From Podila epigama (taxonomy: Eukaryota > Mortierellomycota > Mortierellomycetes > Mortierellales > Mortierellaceae), in contig JAAAVE010000409.1 in NCBI GenBank assembly GCA_015679605.1, positions 1 to 20,112 on the forward strand: a stretch of DNA of 20,112 bases, given 5' to 3'. The notes under the pieces were generated by a model, which made no database searches, was not told the DNA's origin, and was given only the letters and a program-made list of their open reading frames with translations. Position 1 is the first letter of the stretch. Each line of letters opens with the position of its first letter. A program made the position numbers and the translations under genes. This document shows, piece by piece, positions 9,201 to 18,699 of this stretch.

Positions 9201-11983
9201 CCACATCCAGGAGGAAAAGAGCCATTTTTACCTTGAGCGCTCTGACAAAATCAGTTTCATGAATGTTGTGACATTCAAGTGCTAATCCAAATGGATTGAA
9301 CTGAAAGATGACCTTTCTCCAAGCTGCACCCACCACTGGAGAGACGTCCATTGACCTGCAAAGGATAGCCTTGTCAGCACGGTCATGTAACTTTGTACAA
9401 TAGATCTAGCCCATCTCAAAAATCATGATGTCAAGGACCCTCACCTGTCGGTCATTTTGGCCATTAGACATGAACCAAGGTGGATGGACCCAAATGCTCC
9501 GATAAACTGCTCAAATACAGCAGCGATCACTGCCCGAATCATCTCATCGTCATCCGCGCCTATGAAAAAGGTTGATTGTCCATGACGTAAGTCAGGTTGA
9601 AAAAGTGAACAAGGTCAATATTGTCCATTCCTGCCTAAGTCTGAGTACGCTAAAAATAACGGCCCTGCCAGTTTTCTTTTTTTTTTTTTTTTTTACCTGC
9701 CATAGCAATCAACTGGTGCAGGTTGGACGAAAGAGCATGTTTCAAGACATCCCATGCCTCTGTTCCTGACATGTTACTACGGTGTCGCTGTATTACATGC
9801 AAGATGTCTGCACCCCAAGCTAGTAGACACATCTTGGGGGCGTTCGATAGGACCTTCCATTTCGTAAAATATTCTCGAATGACTTGAATAATATGTCCAA
9901 GTGTCGATTTGAATAGATGTTCCTCGTTTGCCTTATTTGCGTCTGTTCCGTTAAAGTATTCAGGTACAAAGTGTTCACGACTGGGAAAATGTTTGAACGT
10001 GGATTAACACTACGGAAAACGTATGAAATGAAAGCCTATGTGCATCAAGAAACAGTCCATACCTGCCAGAGATTTCTTTCATTGCTTGCAAAAAGACTGA
10101 TAGTCGCATATCAGGCACTCGCTGGACAGAGTTCAGTAGCCTATGGACCACAAGCTGGGCGTCTAGGTTTTGCGTCATTGCCAGTCTCACAAGAAGCACG
10201 ATGTCAAACGTGAGATTCGATAAAAGTCCCGAAAGCGTCGTCGTTGGTGATGTTGAAATATCTTGCAGGATGTTGTCAATTTCATCAGCGATTGCTTCCC
10301 ATGGGTAGTAGTGTTCTTGCCTGGACTGTTCATGGGAAGATTTCGAATGGTGAGTTCCGTCGGTGGGTATTGCTAGTAGGATAATGTCCATTGCATCCTG
10401 CGAGTGTCTTGACGGGGCGGGTAAAATCCGTCTTGCGCGCATTAGTATGCTTGTGGAACAAACTACTTCTCGTGTAACCATAGGATGTATTGTTGGTTGC
10501 CACATGGTCAAAATCTAGGTTGACAAGAAAATCAAGATTGTGAGCACATCCATGTCCTTTGAATGAGAAAAAGACCAACGAGCATTGTCGAAATTCGCGC
10601 GTTTTACTTTTTTCGTATGTGCCACAGTTGTCTTCCAAAGGTAATTCGATTTTGGCGGTCCATCGAACTGACGAAGGAGAATCCTGATGGCGTCCGGCTG
10701 AAGGTTGTACATTTGCGTCGGGCTTCCTTCGCTCAAGGTCAATATCGTGTCGCTTACTAGAGATGTTAAGAGATTGTAAAGCTTTAGCGACAAGTGTCTT
10801 CTAGCCCCTTCATCATCAAGAAGAAGAGAAGATAACAGGGACATTTGAAACAAAACAAAAAAAGGGGTCATACCAAGTGCATCGAGCGCGTCTCCCACGC
10901 CAGGCATCATATTCAGACGTCCAATATCATTTAGCATGGTCATGCCACTCGATTGAATGTGGCCCATTTTGACAGCCTTATGCGCAGTACAGTTTATGAG
11001 AGCTTTCGTGATCACATTAAAACAACTGGCGCAGTAAAATCAAACATTGCGGGCAAAATAAATAAATCAATATAATAAGTATAGCCTTCGACCATGAACT
11101 CGCGCACAAATACAAACGCACACAAAAAAAGAAGGGAACCGCGCCTGCCATCATTACCTCAAAAACGAGGATATTGCTCCTACTTTTGATTTTGCCGAGG
11201 TTTCATTGTCTTCAATGGTGCCATGAACATCCTTGATGAAGAATTCCAGCAAATTTTGTCCAAAATCGACTGCATGGGTCCACTGCTTTGAGAACATTAA
11301 CAGCACATCTTTGCTTGTCAGAGAGAATGTTAGAGCATACTGACAAGGTCATTCAAGCGATAGAACATTATCTAGCAAGAGCTGCTGGCATCAAGACTTA
11401 CCACCAATGCGTCTTTGTACGGCTACACTCGTGCCTTCATCAACATACCATCCAACAAGAAGATCAACAATATCCTAATCCGTTCACAAGATAACCAAAG
11501 CAAAATCATCAGTCAATGCGTTTGTTCAATCAATGCTTTAGGGACACATTCAGTTTTCTCAAAGCAAAAAGAATGAAAGGGTACCTTGAACTTTGGCTCC
11601 CAGGAAGCGGGGTGCAAGTTTGCCAAATGTTCAATCTGATCCAGTGTTGGCAGGATTGCTGAACAGTCCTTGGCATCATCAAGTGCACTCTCGATTCTGC
11701 TTAATTTTTCAGGCATATCTTGTGGGTCAATAGAGAGCACCTTTCCTACAGCACAAGGTAGATATTGGGCTGTTGGTTATGTTGTTCAAGGCGCTAATGT
11801 TGACAATCTGCTGTGCACGTTTTGAACCTTCGCAAAGGTGGTCTTTTTTTCTGTACCTCTATCTGTCGTCCGCGGTCCCTGTGTTGTGTCCTTTGCAGCA
11901 ATGTGTGCTGCAGGCGTGAAGACTGGTGCATGGACCATCTGCGCCATGTGTGTTGCACGCTTGTAATAGGGTCGCCGAGACAT
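3260..11983 (-). CDS. SMG1: SMG1, PIKK-family kinase of nonsense-mediated mRNA decay (20 exons)
   Basis: SMG1 phosphorylates UPF1 during NMD. Minus-strand exons, all with consistent phase: 11983-11857, 11745-11585, 11474-11402, 11308-11158, 11025-10874, 10807-10608, 10514-10063, 9980-9697, 9559-9445, 9355-9232, 9124-8914, 8820-8613, 8520-8286, 8160-8067, 7982-7845, 7753-7656, 7534-6230, 6114-5854, 5733-4969, 4810-3260; 6705 nt, about 2234 residues. The start is the first ATG after an in-frame TAA. Helical-repeat segments resemble animal SMG1, e.g. DIVDLLVGWYVDEG and WSQWEAARYCMLSRMRTPIGG. A FAT-like region follows (roughly residues 700-1500). The last exon carries the kinase: TKTKPKKL, KGLEDLHLDERVMQ, the catalytic GLGDRHLDN (about residue 1969) and HIDYNVCFEKG. 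The C-terminus is an SMG1-type FATC ending YEGWTSWI. The kinase-FATC linker has only about 130 low-complexity residues, against about 1100 in human SMG1. SMG1 rather than TOR, ATM or ATR is indicated by the kinase wording and FATC. Small exon-edge errors are possible. Confidence 0.95.
9677..9694. repeat. T18 homopolymer directly inside an SMG1 5' splice site
   Basis: On the gene strand intron 8 (9696-9560) begins GT followed at once by a long A run, so the donor site is GTAAAAAA. It is the clearest of several homopolymers in the introns of this window (others near 4911-4926 and 17752-17766). Confidence 0.85.
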
Positions 11984-12675
11984 TGTCTTTTACTTTGTTC
12001 AAGGAATGCGAATTGAATGGGCGAAAAATATCCACGCGCAAAAGTGAAGGCGAGAAGAGAATTCGCTTGCTTAAAATGTATAGTAAAGTCGGTGGATAGG
12101 CGCGCGAAGGGGGGGGGAGGTGGAATCCAGAGGTGTGGTTTAGGTAAGCGTATGTATTCTTCCCTGTGAAGGCCGACACAACGCTAGATTTGGCAGAGGA
12201 TTGCAGGTGAATTTCAGGCAATTGATATAGTGTTGAATGACAACAAAAGACACGACATTGTAAGCAGAGAGATGAGGTTGGCGCAAGCACGACTGAAGGT
12301 CATGGGTTGGTGCGTTGGCGTTGATGTGTAAAGAGATGTGCGTAAAAAGTTGAACAAGTTGATAAAATAAAAACTTGCGCGCGAATATGGAGCGTGAAGT
12401 ATCGCAACTAGGATGGGATGCTGATGGATCCTCGAGCCTTCTGTGTGTTAATTGCAAAAGAGGATTGTGATCAGCAACCTTATTCATGAACACGATTAAG
12501 AAAAACAAAAGTTGTGAAGGAAAAACCATTGCATTGGTTATGTCATCACGTGCCCAAAGGGACGGGTCATATTAAAGATGCTGTAGAAATGCATCTCCCC
12601 AACAATCATTCATTCATTCAATCTCTTTGAGTAAAACCCATTGCGACCTTTTTCTCACCACACCCCTCAATTCAG
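11984..12675. promoter_or_regulatory. Divergent spacer and candidate bidirectional promoter of SMG1 and UPF2
   Basis: This is the only sequence between the SMG1 start codon (11983, minus) and the first certain UPF2 coding exon (12676, plus). It must hold both promoters and 5' UTRs and probably a short first UPF2 exon. Visible elements are a G9 run at 12109-12117, CG-rich 8-10-mers near 12101-12106 and 12378-12383, and a perfect CACGTG E-box at 12547-12552. Two long minus-strand open frames here (12140-12529 and 11859-12290) have no family character. I see no convincing TATA box for either gene. Confidence 0.6.
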
Positions 12676-15600
12676 TAAAAGTGGCAGCACGACAGGAACT
12701 CAGACGCGCGAACTTGGGGGCATGGCTGCAGAAGCCAGGTGGGTCTGCCTACAATTCGATGTCTCTACCAACTGATCTACCAGCTCATCCGCTCTATTGC
12801 ATTTCCGCTAATCAAAACCAACATGACATGACATGACATGACATGACCTTTTAGACTCCTCTGTTCTCAAGAACCTCGACTCAAACATCAAAAAAAATAC
12901 TGCATTCATCAAGAAATGCAAAGCAGGGCTCACTGCTGATGTCTCAACACAACTACTCAATGATATCAAGAAACTCTCACTTGAGAAATACATCTCTGAA
13001 ATAGTCGCAGCTATCCTCGAAGGACTCTTACGTTGCAAACTTAGCGCTGATGTTGCTGCGGCAATCGAAGTAACAAAAAAAAACGCAGCTATTTTTCCTA
13101 GGCTCTAGCTACTTGTTCCTACAAGGATAGATGCAGGGCAAAAAAGGGACTCATCGTTGCTTTTTCAATATCATAGGTTATATCAGCGTTGCACCAACGT
13201 TTCCCAGATACTTTCACCCTCCTTCTCACATATCATCTCGCCAAAGCACTTGCTCCTTCGCCCAAGCTCACTCATCAGCAACTTGCCCAGTCTGGATCCA
13301 CCCCTGAACAGCGTGAAAAGGAAGAGACGTCTAGGATATCGCGGCAACGCGTACTCAGTCGCGTGGCAACCGATCTTTGGCTTGTTGGTGTGCTGCGTAA
13401 TGTTGAAGATGGAGTCTCGACCCTTGGTGCTGATGGTTCTTCAGGAGTTGTTGGCAAGGCTGGACAATCAACGAAGGACAGTGTTGCTGGGCTTCTTGTC
13501 CAGAACAAAGATCAAAAGGGGGCGCCTGACACTGCCAATAGCAAGACGACGCCCAACTTTATATACACCGTCTTTCATGACCTCGTACGTACAACTCTGT
13601 GATTCTTCAGATGCTCAGATGCTGGTATTATTTATTACAGTCTAAGCGAATCGATCTTAATCAAATCCGGCTCATTATCTCGTAGCTGTCAGGCGACAAG
13701 GACCACGTTAATTTGCCCATAGTGCTCACGGTGCTAAAGATTCATGGCAAAGATTTGACAGGTATTGCCCCTCGCAAAGCAAAGGCATCGGGTGAAGGCA
13801 AAGAGTCTGAGGGCAAGGCTGTCTCTTCGGAAGAGGCTGTTGACCAAACGACAGAACCCGTTGTTTCGCCTTCGCACCAGGCTCTTTTCAAGGCACTCTT
13901 TGTGGACTATTACAAATCGCTGGAAACGCATCTTGTACACGATCACAAGGTAAACACTTGGCATCCAATTTTTTTTTGTCGAGTTTTTTATTTCTTCATT
14001 CATCGTTTGATCCAAATATATGACAGAACGAGTACATATGATCTGACAGAGAGCACCTTTTCCAGGAACTTAAAAAGCAAGAGCGGAAAAACGAGGCATC
14101 CTTGTTTTCACGAGGTGAACTATCAGAGGAACGACAGCAGCAGTTTGAAAAACAATTCAAAGCACTGGAAAAGCTATCCAACTCTACACAATCGATCGCA
14201 GACGCCCTTGATATGGATTTCCCGGTACTCGAGGAAGAGAAGGAAGACTTGATTGGTATTGTCGAATCGACAGGTGGTTCAGAAGAGAAGGGTGCCTCAT
14301 CAAGTGTCTTTGAAGACGAGGACAACATTGTATTTTACGAGCAAATTTTGGATCTAAAGACCCTGGTCCCTAAAATCTTTTTGGAAACCTCAAAATCAAA
14401 GAAGAAGGACAGTGGCGCAGAGTCAGACAAGGAAAAATCTGCGGACAAGGAGGACACGACAGGAGACAAGGTGAATGGAGGAGCTGCAGACAATGCCGAT
14501 GACTTGGATATGTCTGTGGACCTCATCATGGAAAACATTGATGCCGAGCTGGAGGATCTGGATTTGAATGAACAAACTGGCACGGACTCTTTCCTTGCAG
14601 AGGACACCACTTCGACCGCGAATGAGGGCACAGCCCCAGTGTCAAAGACAACAGCGGCACAGTTGGATGCTTTTTTGGCGCGACTTCCGTCCATGTGCAA
14701 CCGCGATATGATTGACCAGGCTGCAGTCGAATTTTGCTATCTCAGCTCAAAGCCCAGTCGCAATCGCCTCATCAAGACTCTAGTCCAGGTACCTCGGGAT
14801 CGCCATGATCTCCTGCCATACTACTCCCGCATGATTGCCACCTTCAAACCCTTCTACCCAGATGTGGCTGAAGAGGTCTTGAAGGCCCTCGAGCGTGAAT
14901 TCCGTGGACTTTTGCGCAAGAAACATATGGACCTCTCAAAGTCACGTGTCAAGAACATCAAGTTCCTGTCTGAGCTTGTCAAGTTTGGCATCACGCCGTT
15001 ACCCATCATCTTTCACTGTCTGAAAGTACTTTTGGAGGACTTTAATCCTCAGAATATCACCGTGGCCTGTGCGCTTCTTGAAACATGCGGACGTTTTCTC
15101 AAACGCAAGAGCGCTGCTACTTCGGCGCGATTGGAAGCTATGCTCGACATTATGAAGAAGAAAAAGGCAGCTCTCCATCTCGAACCTCGCTTCCTCCTAA
15201 TGATCGATAACGCGTACTATCAGGTAAACTCTTGGCCTGTTCTTACAAGCACTTCCTCTCCCTCTGTCGCTTGAATGCACACACTCATGAAATAGCTGGA
15301 CTGACAACTCCTTGGATTGTTATTGTACATAGTGCAACCCGCCGGAAGAGACCGTTAGACAAAAGCGCGAGATGCCGCCGATTGAGCAATTTATTCGCAA
15401 GCTGCTATATCTTGATCTCTCCAAGAGAAATGTTGAGACCACACACAAGTTGCTTCGCAAGCTCGACTGGAATGACCCACAGGTGAGCGAAAGCCTCCTT
15501 TTTTACTCGAAAATGTGTTGCTGCCGCAATGCAAAGTCATTTTTAACAGTCTAAAATTGTTCTCGTACAGATTTACAATCTCGTCCTGCGTCTTTTCACC

Positions 15601-17319
15601 AAAGTGTGGAAGATCAAGTTCAGCAACATTCACTTGATGGCGATTCTTGTGAATGGACTTAATCGATATCATTCCGACTTTTCGATTGCCATCGTTGACG
15701 CGGTTGTGGAAAATATCAAAGACGGATTGGAACAAAACAACTTTAGGCACAACCAGAAGCGTATTGCCAACGTCAAGTTTTTGGGAGAACTTTACAACTA
15801 TCGCATGGTGGACTCGCCCTTGATCTTTCACACGTTGGATACCTTGATATCTTATGGTCATGGTAAGATATATGCGTTGAGTGAAGGTGTATGTCATAGT
15901 TTTGCGCAACAGTCCAAACTGACTGTATCTTGCTCATTTATTGATGTGTTAGAACACGGAAGGGCATCACCAGAAAGACCATCGGTCATTGATGCTCCTA
16001 ACGATTGCTTCCGAGTTCGACTGGTATGCACGCTGTTGGATACGTGCGGGATGTGTTTTGACCATGGCAGCTCAAAAATCAAGTTGGACACGTTCCTGGT
16101 TCAGTTCCAAATGTATATTCTCGCCAAGGAATCAGTGCCTCTGGAAATCGAGTACACTTTTACTGAGCTGAGACCCAAGTTACGGAGGTTCCAGTCATAT
16201 GAAGAGGCTGTTGCCGCTGTCGAAGCCCTCCTTGGACCTCTTGGTACCAATACTGAAACAAATATGGCCAACGATGACTCTGACTCGGAAGATTCTGAAG
16301 CTGACGATGATGCGGACGACGACGGGCAAGAGGATGATGACGATGACAGTTATGATGATGAGGACGGGCAGGATGATGATGAGGACTCTCACGCGATGAG
16401 GCAGATGGATGATGAGGAACAGGCTGTTGTTCTCACTAATCATAACAAGCCCGTTGAAGCCATTGACGAGGATTTTGAGCGAGAATATCTCAAGATGATG
16501 ACAGACAGTCTTGAATCAAGAAAGTTCGAGCGCAAACACCTGACGCTCGACGTCGCCATTCCTATCATCCGACCTTCAGGTTCGTCTCGCATCTTTCAAT
16601 TGTTGAGAATACGGGGGCTTGTTGTGCACTTTGTTTACTAACCTGCGTTCATAACATCCAATCGGAATAGATCGACGAGAGGAACCGAAAACAGAACACC
16701 CTGACCAAGTCGCGTTTACTCTGCTAACCAAGAAGGGCAACAAGCAACAGATGAGGACTGTCGGGCTCCCAAGCGACAGTGCCCTGGTCATCAACACTAG
16801 AAACATGCGTGAAGCAGAACGTGAAGAGCAAAAGCAGCTGAAGCAAATTGTTCTAGAATATGAAGTCCGTGAGGAGGCAAATCAACGTGCAGGTACGCCC
16901 AACCTTTTCCTTGGCAATGTTTTTCATGTAAATGTTTTTATGTTGACAGTATTGACACTGTTGACATTGTTGACATTGTTGACATTAACATGTGTCCACG
17001 TGTCCATCGATCATTTATAGCCCTGGAGAACGCCCTTAGGAACCAAGGCATGCGACTGAACTTTACGGAGGACAATCGAAGGTCAGGTGGAAACAGAGAC
17101 AGAGATTTTGGTCAACAACAACAACACCAACGCTCGGGATCCGGACCAGACTCTCGCGCCAACACTCGCTGGGCTCGCAATCAGGCAGTGGGTGTTGGGG
17201 CTGGATACGGAACTGAGAGTGCATTGACGAATCTTGGCGTTGATGGATACGAGCGTCGTCCGGTTGGTGGGCAGGCAAATCGTGGACGGGGCACTGGAAG
17301 CCAGGGAAGGTACGTTTGA
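12676..17319 (+). CDS. UPF2: UPF2/NMD2, NMD scaffold bridging UPF1 and UPF3 (5' start unresolved)
   Basis: UPF2 links UPF3 at exon junctions to the helicase UPF1 and activates it. Plus-strand exons with matching phases: 12676-12738, 12855-13069, 13177-13584, 13686-13949, 14066-15223, 15333-15482, 15571-15862, 15953-16579, 16671-16892, 17021-17319; about 1230 residues (human 1272). The first exon carries RQELRRANLGAW, like the yeast Nmd2 N-terminus. MIF4G-1 includes LDSNIKKNTAFIKKCK, EKYISEIVAAILE and VISALHQRF; ELKKQERKNEASLFSRGELS is a UPF2 hallmark. MIF4G-2 (about 14650-15480) includes MCNRDMIDQAAVEFCYL and CALLETCGRFLKR. MIF4G-3 (about 15500-16200) includes VKFLGELYNYRMVDSPLIF and RLVCTLLDTCG. 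An Asp/Glu-rich stretch (about 16264-16420) precedes the UPF1-binding part (HLTLDVAIPII, LLTKKGNKQQ) and a Gly/Arg-rich end. Exon 12676 needs one upstream nucleotide and no in-frame ATG precedes it, so a short first exon lies upstream. The best candidate begins at the ATG at 12540. Confidence 0.95.
12821..12845. repeat. (ACATG)5 pentamer repeat in the first mapped UPF2 intron
   Basis: Five perfect head-to-tail copies of ACATG followed by ACC and the splice acceptor CTTTTAG at 12854. The repeat fills the branch-site window of the 116-bp intron 12739-12854 and leaves only a short pyrimidine stretch before the acceptor. Confidence 0.9.
16943..16987. repeat. Five-copy 9-mer repeat in the last mapped UPF2 intron
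   Basis: Five successive 9-nt units of the form TTGACANNN (last three bases GTA, CTG, TTG, TTG, TTA) inside intron 16893-17020. The intron is slightly longer than its neighbours because of this array. It has no coding content in the UPF2 frame. Confidence 0.85.
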
Positions 17320-18117
17320 TTCATAGAAATTGTTGCCTTCTTGTTTTCGCTAGTTTTTCCTTTAGATACTAACATTAGTATGAACACCACGTCCTTACAT
17401 AGACGCTGAGTAAAAAATACTTCTCACGGCCAGGAATGACATGTCGTACCTCCTCTCTGTGTGGTTTCCAGACATGACGAATGTTGCTGGTGTCTTTCTT
17501 TTGATGACAACTGAGTATCACAGAGCGAAGAAGAGTTCTTTTTTTTCCTTCACTTGTGGACTCATGGACTCCTCGGTACCATGTCGCAGTTTGTAGTATC
17601 ACCTTTCTAAGGACTCGGACAAGGATAGGTAACGATGAAAGGACAATACTAGACTTCATCTATGCCAATCTCATTGCTCCTTCCTGATAAGAAGCGCGAA
17701 CAATAAACACTGCAGCAGGGCATAAAAAAGGCTGCGACATTACATGGTTGATTTTTTTTTTTTTTTGAGTTATCCTGTGAGGACTTCATGGCATGTAGTT
17801 CGAATGGTATAGAAGGCAGAAATCCAGTGAGTCGCTGTATAAATATAAGCGACATAACAGTTTAGTCATAGATGGAGTTATGCATATGCATGCGTTCTGT
17901 GAAGATGTATGGTAGTTTGCGTTACAATACTCATGCAAGCTGCAAGGCATGCAAGAGTCATACAATGGAGAAGGAATAGGGATGTCGCATGATTTACGGC
18001 CAAACATATGTAACACGCATCCACCTTGCCGCTCCAGGAAATCCTGTTGTTAAATGGAAAGTCACCTGTTAGTGAAGGCCAAGATATGATGCAACCATCG
18101 CGAATAAATGTACATAC
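17320..18117. other. UPF2 3' flank, no confident gene
   Basis: Non-coding in appearance. The beginning is the UPF2 3' UTR. An 18-bp acceptor-like TTTTTCCTTTAG ends at about 17365 and could pair with a donor at 17310 (see findings). Minus-strand frames at 17375-17659 and 17649-17855 are short and featureless. The minus-strand stretch 18048-17786 is open after an acceptor-like site (AACAACAG) and could be a last exon of the partial gene at 18118-18574, but its translation is not recognisable. Confidence 0.45.
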
Positions 18118-18574
18118 GAGGTAGTTCCAGATCATCGCAAGTGAAGGACCCTTCAGGAAAACCTCCATGGCACCAGCTGTGTCAGGGAGAATCACGATTG
18201 ACTGTGCGGTCTCTCCTGCCACGGATATCTCTTTGAAGGGCTTCACCAAGTAGAAGAAGCCAACATAGCCTAAGCAATGTTAGAAGTGGATGTTACTTGT
18301 TAACGATAGGAATAGCTCCAAGTTGAAGCTGATATAATGGCCAAAATTTGAACATACCAGCAACATCCACCATCATCACGACAGGGTCCTTGGTGCCATA
18401 ACTCTTATGGAGTTCTTGGATGCAACGACCAAGACGAATGTTTTTGCGGCATTGGACGGTGATATCCTTGGGCGAGATGTCTTGCCGTTTGAACTCGATA
18501 TTCGAGAGCTCGACTTCGCCATAGGAAAGGATGAGATCGACCTTTCGTCCACTGTCAGTGAGTCCATGGATTCT
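18118..18574 (-). CDS. Partial uncharacterised gene with PD-(D/E)XK-like signature
   Basis: Two exons on the minus strand read as one protein: about 18574-18358 and 18269-18118, joined by an 88-bp intron (GCTG|GTATGT, TGCTTAG|GC, phase 1). The first encodes SGRKVDLILSYGEVELSNIEFKR, with Asp, then Glu-x-Lys after a hydrophobic strand, the spacing expected of a PD-(D/E)XK nuclease-like core. It continues with a basic helix (QCRKNIRLGRCIQELH) and VVMMVDVAG. The second encodes GYVGFFYLVKPF and runs to MIWNYL, followed by a donor (CTC|GTATGT). From memory this resembles uncharacterised Mucoromycota proteins with a GRKxDL...EFK pattern; I cannot confirm that. No start is visible: upstream the frame enters a hairpin-rich repeat. 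It may be a truncated relic or a gene with an unmapped 5' exon. Confidence 0.5.
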
Positions 18575-18696
18575 CAAGTGCGAATGCAAATATTCGCACT
18601 TGCATTGGTTTCTTGCGATGCGAATGCAAATACAAATATTTTTATTCGCATTCGCATCGCAGAAAACCGGTGTATAATGCGAATGATCATTCGCAT
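18575..18696. repeat. Cluster of three related hairpins built on GCGAATGC
   Basis: Three inverted repeats in 122 bp share the core word TGCGAAT. First, 18575-18585 with 18592-18602: 11-bp perfect arms and a 6-nt loop. Second, 18615-18660: 23-nt arms matching at 21 positions with almost no loop. Third, 18677-18696: a perfect 20-nt palindrome centred on GATC. The cluster directly abuts the 5' edge of the recognisable part of the partial gene at 18118-18574. Confidence 0.85.
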
Positions 18697-18699
18697 GTG

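Noticed and set aside
10515-10547. 33-bp intron in SMG1 starting at GTGCTC
   Set aside because: Too short for a spliceosomal intron here. A 93-bp intron (10515-10607) with donor GTAAAA keeps the same phase and is like the other introns in length.
12140-12529. 129-aa minus-strand open frame in the SMG1-UPF2 spacer
   Set aside because: No family character, overlaps another unrelated frame (11859-12290), and lies in the expected promoter/UTR region.
12722-12738. ATGGCTGCAGAAGCCAG followed by a good donor, as a UPF2 first exon with its own start codon
   Set aside because: It would end in phase 2, whereas the exon at 12855 needs phase 1. The overlapping frame carrying RQELRRANLGAW fits both phase and homology.
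12739-12800. tRNA-like A-box on the minus strand (TAGATCAGTTGGTAGAG) suggesting a tRNA or tRNA-derived SINE
   Set aside because: The D-stem does not pair, no anticodon arm or matching acceptor stem folds, and the would-be B-box falls inside the conserved UPF2 exon 12676-12738. The resemblance is probably chance within an intron.
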